Source of the DNA: Henricia sp. BOLD:AAB3569
Lineage: Eukaryota > Echinodermata > Asteroidea > Spinulosida > Echinasteridae
Reading direction: 5' to 3'
Assembly (NCBI GenBank): GCA_037783545.1
Contig: JBBELK010000506.1
Location: 1 to 64,000 of the forward strand
DNA length: 64,000 bases
Notes under the pieces: model-generated
Told to the model about the DNA's origin: nothing
Seen by the model: only the letters and a program-made list of their open reading frames with translations
Databases searched by the model: none
Program-made: the position numbers and the translations under genes
Part shown: positions 60,401 to 64,000 of the stretch, in pieces
Layout: the number at the start of each line of letters is the position of its first letter
Position numbering within the stretch: the first letter of the stretch is position 1

Positions 60401-63400
60401 TAAAAAATTGACAGACTTTCGCCGGGAAATGGCAGAGAAATTTCAGAGTTTAGAAAAAAAAGGGGTTGGCGCTTCCTGGTTGCTCCCGCAACCTGTGGCT
60501 GTCTGTACACACCTCTTTGGTGTACTCCTGACTCGTGCGCATGCTCAGTCCTTCGGACTGTCGTTGACACGGCCCAGTTTGGGACGGGATTTTGGTCAAA
60601 GTGTGGTCCAAACGTCGGCAAATTTGGAGGTCGAAAAATGTTCCGACGAACTTCAAATTTTGCATGCTCCAAAGACTCTATATTGCGCACTTGTCCTAAA
60701 AAAATTGACAGACTTTCGCCGGGAAATGGCAGAGAAATTTCAGAGTTTAGAAAAAAAAGGGGTTGGCGCTTCCTGGATGCTCCCGCAACCTGTGGCTGTC
60801 TGTACACACCTCTTTGGTGTACTCCTGACTCGTAGCGCACTGCTCAGTCCTTCGGACTGTCGTTGACACGGCCCAGTTTGGGACGGGATTTTGGTCAAAG
60901 TGTGGTCCAAACGTCGGCAAATTTGGAGGTCGAAAAATGTTCCGACGAACTTCAAATTGTGCATGCTCCAAAGACTCTATATTGCGCACTTGTCCTAAAA
61001 AATTGACAGACTTTCGCCGGGAAATGGCAGAGAAATTTCAGAGTTTAGAAAAAAAAGGGGTTGGCGCTTCCTGGTTGCTCCCGCAACCTGTGGCTGTCTG
61101 TACACACCTCTTTGGTGTACTCCTGACTCGTGCGCATGCTCAGTCCTTCGGACTGTCGTTGACACGGCCCAGTTTGGGACGGGATTTGGTCAAAGTGTGG
61201 TCCAAACGTCGGCAAATTTGGAGGTCGAAAAATGTTCCGACGAACTTCAAATTTTGCATGCTCCAAAGACTCTATATTGCGCACTTGTCCTAAAAAATTG
61301 ACAGACTTTCGCCGGGAAATGGCAGAGAAATTTCAGAGTTTAGAAAAAAAGGGGTTGGCGCTTCCTGGATGCTCCCGCAACCTGTGGCTGTCTGTACACA
61401 CGTCTTTCGTGTACTCCTGACTCGTGCGCATGCTCAGTCCTTCGGACTGTCGTTGACACGGCCCAGTTTGGGACGGGATTTTGGTCAAAGTGTGGTCCAA
61501 ACGTCGGCAAATTTGGAGGTCGAAAAATGTTCCGACGAACTTCAAATTTTGCATGCTCCAAAGACTCTATATTGCGCACTTGTCCTAAAAAATTGACAGA
61601 CTTCGCCGGGAAATGGCAGAGAAATTTCAGAGTTTAGAAAAAAAAGGGGTTGGCGCTTCCTGGATGCTCCCGCAACCTGTGGCTGTCTGTACACACCTCT
61701 TTGTGTACTCCTGACTCGTGCGCATGCTCAGTCCTTCGGACTGTCGTTGACACGGCCCAGTTTGGGACGGGATTTTGGTCAAAGTGTGGTCCAAACGTCG
61801 GCAAATTTGGAGGTCGAAAAATGTTCCGACGAACTTCAAATTTTCGCATGCTCCAAAGACTCTATATTGCGCACTTGTCCTAAAAAATTGACAGACTTTC
61901 GCCGGGAAATGGCAGAGAAATTTCAGAGTTTAGAAAAAAAAGGGTTGGCGCTTCCTGGTTGCTCCCGCAACCTGTGGCTGTCTGTACACACCTCTTTGGT
62001 GTACTCCTGACTCGTGCGCATGCTCAGTCCTTCGGACTGTCGTTGACACGGCCCAGTTTGGGACGGGATTTTGGTCAAAAGTGTGGTCCAAACGTCGGCA
62101 AATTTGGAGGTCGAAAAATGTTCCGACGAACTTCAAATTTTGCATGCTCCAAAGACTCTATATTGCGCACTTTGTCCTAAAAAATTGACAGACTTTCGCC
62201 GGGAAATGGCAGAGAAATTTCAGAGTTTAGAAAAAAAAGGGGTTGGCGCTTCCTGGATGCTCCCGCAACCTGTGGCTGTCTGTACACACGTCTTTGGTGT
62301 ACTCCTGACTCGTGCGCATGCTCAGTCCTTCGGACTGTCGTTGACGCGGCCCAGTTTGGGACGGGATTTTGGTCAAAGTGTGGTCCAAACGTCGGCAAAT
62401 TTGGAGGTCGAAAATGTTCCGACGAACTTCAAATTTTGCATGCTCTAAAGACTCTATATTGCGCACTTGTCCTAAAAAATTGACAGACTTTCGCCGGGAA
62501 ATGGCAGAGAATTTCAGAGTTTAGAAAAAAAGGGGTTGGCGCTTCTGGATGCTCCCGCAACCTGTGGCTGTCTGTACACACCTCTTTGGTGTACTCCTAA
62601 CTCGTGCGCATGCTCAGTCCTTCGGACTGTCGTTGACACGGCCCAGTTTGGGACGGGATTTTGGTCAAAGTGTGGTCCAAACGTCGGCAAATTTGAGGTC
62701 GAAAAATGTTCCGACGAACTTCAAATTTTGCATGCTCCAAAGACTCTATATTGCGCACTTGTCCTAAAAAATTGACAGACTTTCGCCGGGAAATGGCAGA
62801 GAAATTTCAGAGTTTAGAAAAAAAAGGGGTTGGCGCTTCCTGGTTGCTCCGCAACCTGTGGCTGTCTGTACACACCTCTTTGGTGTACTCCTGACTCGTG
62901 CGCATGCTCAGTCCTTCGGACTGTCGTTGACACGGCCCAGTTTGGGACGGGATTTTGGTCAAAGTGTGGTCCAACGTCGGCAATTTGGAGGTCGAAAAAT
63001 GTTCCGACGAACTTCAAATTTTGCATGCTCCAAAGACTCTATAATTGCGCACTTGTCCTAAAAAATTGACAGACTTTCGCCGGGAAATGGCAGAGAAATT
63101 TCAGAGTTTAGAAAAAAAGGGGTTGGCGCTTCCTGGTTGCTCCCGCAACCTGTGGCTGTCTGTACACACCTCTTTGGTGTACTCCTGACTCGTGCGCATG
63201 CTCAGTCCTTCGGACTGTCGTTGACACGGCCCAGTTTGGGACGGGATTTTGGTCAAAGTGTGGTCCAAACGTCGGCAAATTTGGAGGTCGAAAAATGTTC
63301 CGACGAACTTCAAATGTTGCATGCTCCAAAGACTCTATATTGCGCACTTGTCCTAAAAAAATTGACAGACTTTCGCCGGGAAATGGCAGAGAAATTTCAG

Positions 63401-63600
63401 AGTTTAGAAACAAAGGGGTTGGCGCTTCCTGGTGCCGCAACCTGTGGCTGTCTGTACACACCTCTTTGGTGTACTCCTGACTCGTGCGCATGCTCAGTCC
63501 TTCGGACTGTCGTTGACGCGGCCCAGTTTGGGACGGGATTTTGGTCAAAGTGTGGTCCAAACGTCGGCAAATTTGGAGGTCGAAAAATGTTCCGACGAAC
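55980..63600. other. Zone dense in private single-base deletions
   Basis: Most indels here are losses. Examples are GTACTCTGACTC (56097), AGTTTGGACGGG (56151), GTTGACCGGCCC (56431), CTAAAAAATGAC (56860), CAGAGTTAGAAA (56902), CCTCTTGGTG (56970), CGCCGGAAATGG (57468), AACGTCGCAAATT (58250), GGGAAATGCAGAG (58949), GCTCCCAAACC (59303), CAGACTTCGCC (61600), CTTTGTGTAC (61699), CTTCTGGATGC (62543), AATTTGAGGTC (62691), GTCCAACGTCGG (62971) and TCCTGGTGCCGC (63428). A few insertions are mixed in, such as CGTAGCGCACTGC (60830). The bias is opposite to that of 28.6-33.5 kb. Confidence 0.7.
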
Positions 63601-64000
63601 TTCAAATTTTGCATGCTCCAAAGACTCTATATTGCGCACTTGTCCTAAAAAATTGACAGACTTTCGCCGGGAAATGGCAGAGAAATTTCAGAGTTTAGAA
63701 AAAAAGGGGTTGGCGCTTCCTGGTTGCTCCCGCAACCTGTGGCTGTCTGTACACACCTCTTTGGTGTACTCCTGACTCGTGCGCATGCTCAGTCCTTCGG
63801 ACTGTCGTTGACACGGCCCAGTTTGGGACGGGATTTTGGTCAAAGTGTGGTCCAAACGTCGGCAAATTTGGAGGTCGAAAAATGTTCCGACGAACTTCAA
63901 ATTTTGCATGCTCCAAAGACTCTATATTGCGCACTTGTCCTAAAAAATTGACAGACTTTCGCCGGGAAATGGCAGAGAAATTTCAGAGTTTAGAAAAAAA

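Larger units (their letters stand above)
1..64000 (+). repeat. Satellite DNA array, about 296-297 bp monomers, fills the whole window
   Basis: The same monomer repeats head to tail from the first to the last base; for example, the segment beginning CACTTGTC at position 1 recurs at 298 and 595. About 216 copies fit in the window. All lie in one orientation, and no foreign insertion or unique spacer was found. Both edges fall inside a monomer, so the array extends outside. Long uniform arrays with higher-order structure are typical of eukaryotic centromeric, pericentromeric or subtelomeric heterochromatin. The exact location here is inference, and the monomer does not match any satellite I can name. 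No gene lies in the window, so every stretch longer than 300 bases is accounted for by this repeat. Confidence 0.98.
25341..64000 (+). repeat. Family B subarray, canonical 296-bp monomer, about 130 copies
   Basis: Family B is marked by GTCCTAAAAA, TTCAGAGTTTAG, an A-run of usually 8 followed by GGGGTTGGCG, CCTGGTTGCTCCCGCAACC, CCTGACTCGTGCGC, CAGTCCTTCGG, GTTGACACGGCCCAG, GGGACGGGATTTTGG and GCATGCTCCAAAGAC. Against family A I count about 28 substitutions and 3 gap bases by eye, roughly 90% identity. Length varies mostly through the A-run before GGGG: 7, 8 or 9 As give 295, 296 or 297 bp, consistent with replication slippage. The loss of the triplet-multiple length puts each monomer in a different frame, so no long frame survives here except where a 9-A copy restores 297 bp locally. 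Confidence 0.96.

Noticed and set aside
1..64000. CRISPR array
   Set aside because: There are no short repeats separated by unique spacers. The whole 296-297 bp unit repeats with no variable spacer, and no cas genes are present.
1..64000. Ribosomal DNA spacer subrepeats or tandem tRNA/5S genes
   Set aside because: No rRNA or tRNA sequence was recognised in any monomer. RNA polymerase III boxes are not matched: the nearest B-box-like text, AGGTCGAAAA, departs from the consensus at key positions.

Overview
This window is tandem-repeat (satellite) DNA from end to end. It holds about 216 head-to-tail monomers of roughly 296-297 bp, all in the same orientation. I see no unique sequence, no inserted transposon, no inverted segment, no RNA gene and no credible protein-coding gene. 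The array is cut mid-monomer at both edges, so it continues beyond the window and is longer than 64 kb. A long, nearly homogeneous array with higher-order repeats points to eukaryotic heterochromatin, such as centromeric, pericentromeric or subtelomeric DNA. I cannot name the species or match the monomer to a known satellite. The consensus has about 46% GC and shows no CpG depletion, which fits a genome with little CpG methylation (many invertebrates) or a very recent amplification. That host guess is weak.

Layout. Positions 1 to about 25,340 hold family A: about 86 monomers, canonical length 297 bp, with a GTTAAC site in nearly every one. Positions from about 25,340 to 64,000 hold family B: about 130 monomers, canonical length 296 bp, with GTTGACAC in place of GTTAACGC and a longer A-run followed by GGGG. 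My hand alignment of the two consensus monomers gives about 28 substitutions plus 3 gap bases, or about 90% identity. The switch from A to B happens inside one chimeric monomer, within a 16-bp tract identical in both families (25,332-25,347).

Within each family, diagnostic variants recur at multi-monomer spacing, which shows higher-order structure made by unequal exchange or gene conversion. In A there is a 5-mer at 1.4-3.9 kb, a deleted trimer of 866 bp at 14.9-16.8 kb and a 2,652-bp duplication at 20.6-25.3 kb. In B there are a 5-mer of 1,480 bp, a 7-mer of 2,071 bp and a 14-mer offset of 4,144 bp between 37 and 46 kb, a 10-mer of about 2.96 kb at 46.1-52.1 kb, and a trimer of about 888 bp at 53.6-57.5 kb.

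All the open reading frames I examined are by-products of the repeat. The 297-bp period is a multiple of three, so one sense frame of family A runs open through many monomers, up to 1,268 codons at 8,480-12,286. The 296-bp period of family B breaks that frame in every monomer. Three zones (about 0.9-2.4, 28.6-33.5 and 55.9-63.6 kb) carry many private single-base indels and may reflect sequence-quality problems. I found no new gene system. The most interesting signals are the A/B junction, two segments unchanged between the families that each contain a perfect dyad, and the nested higher-order repeats.
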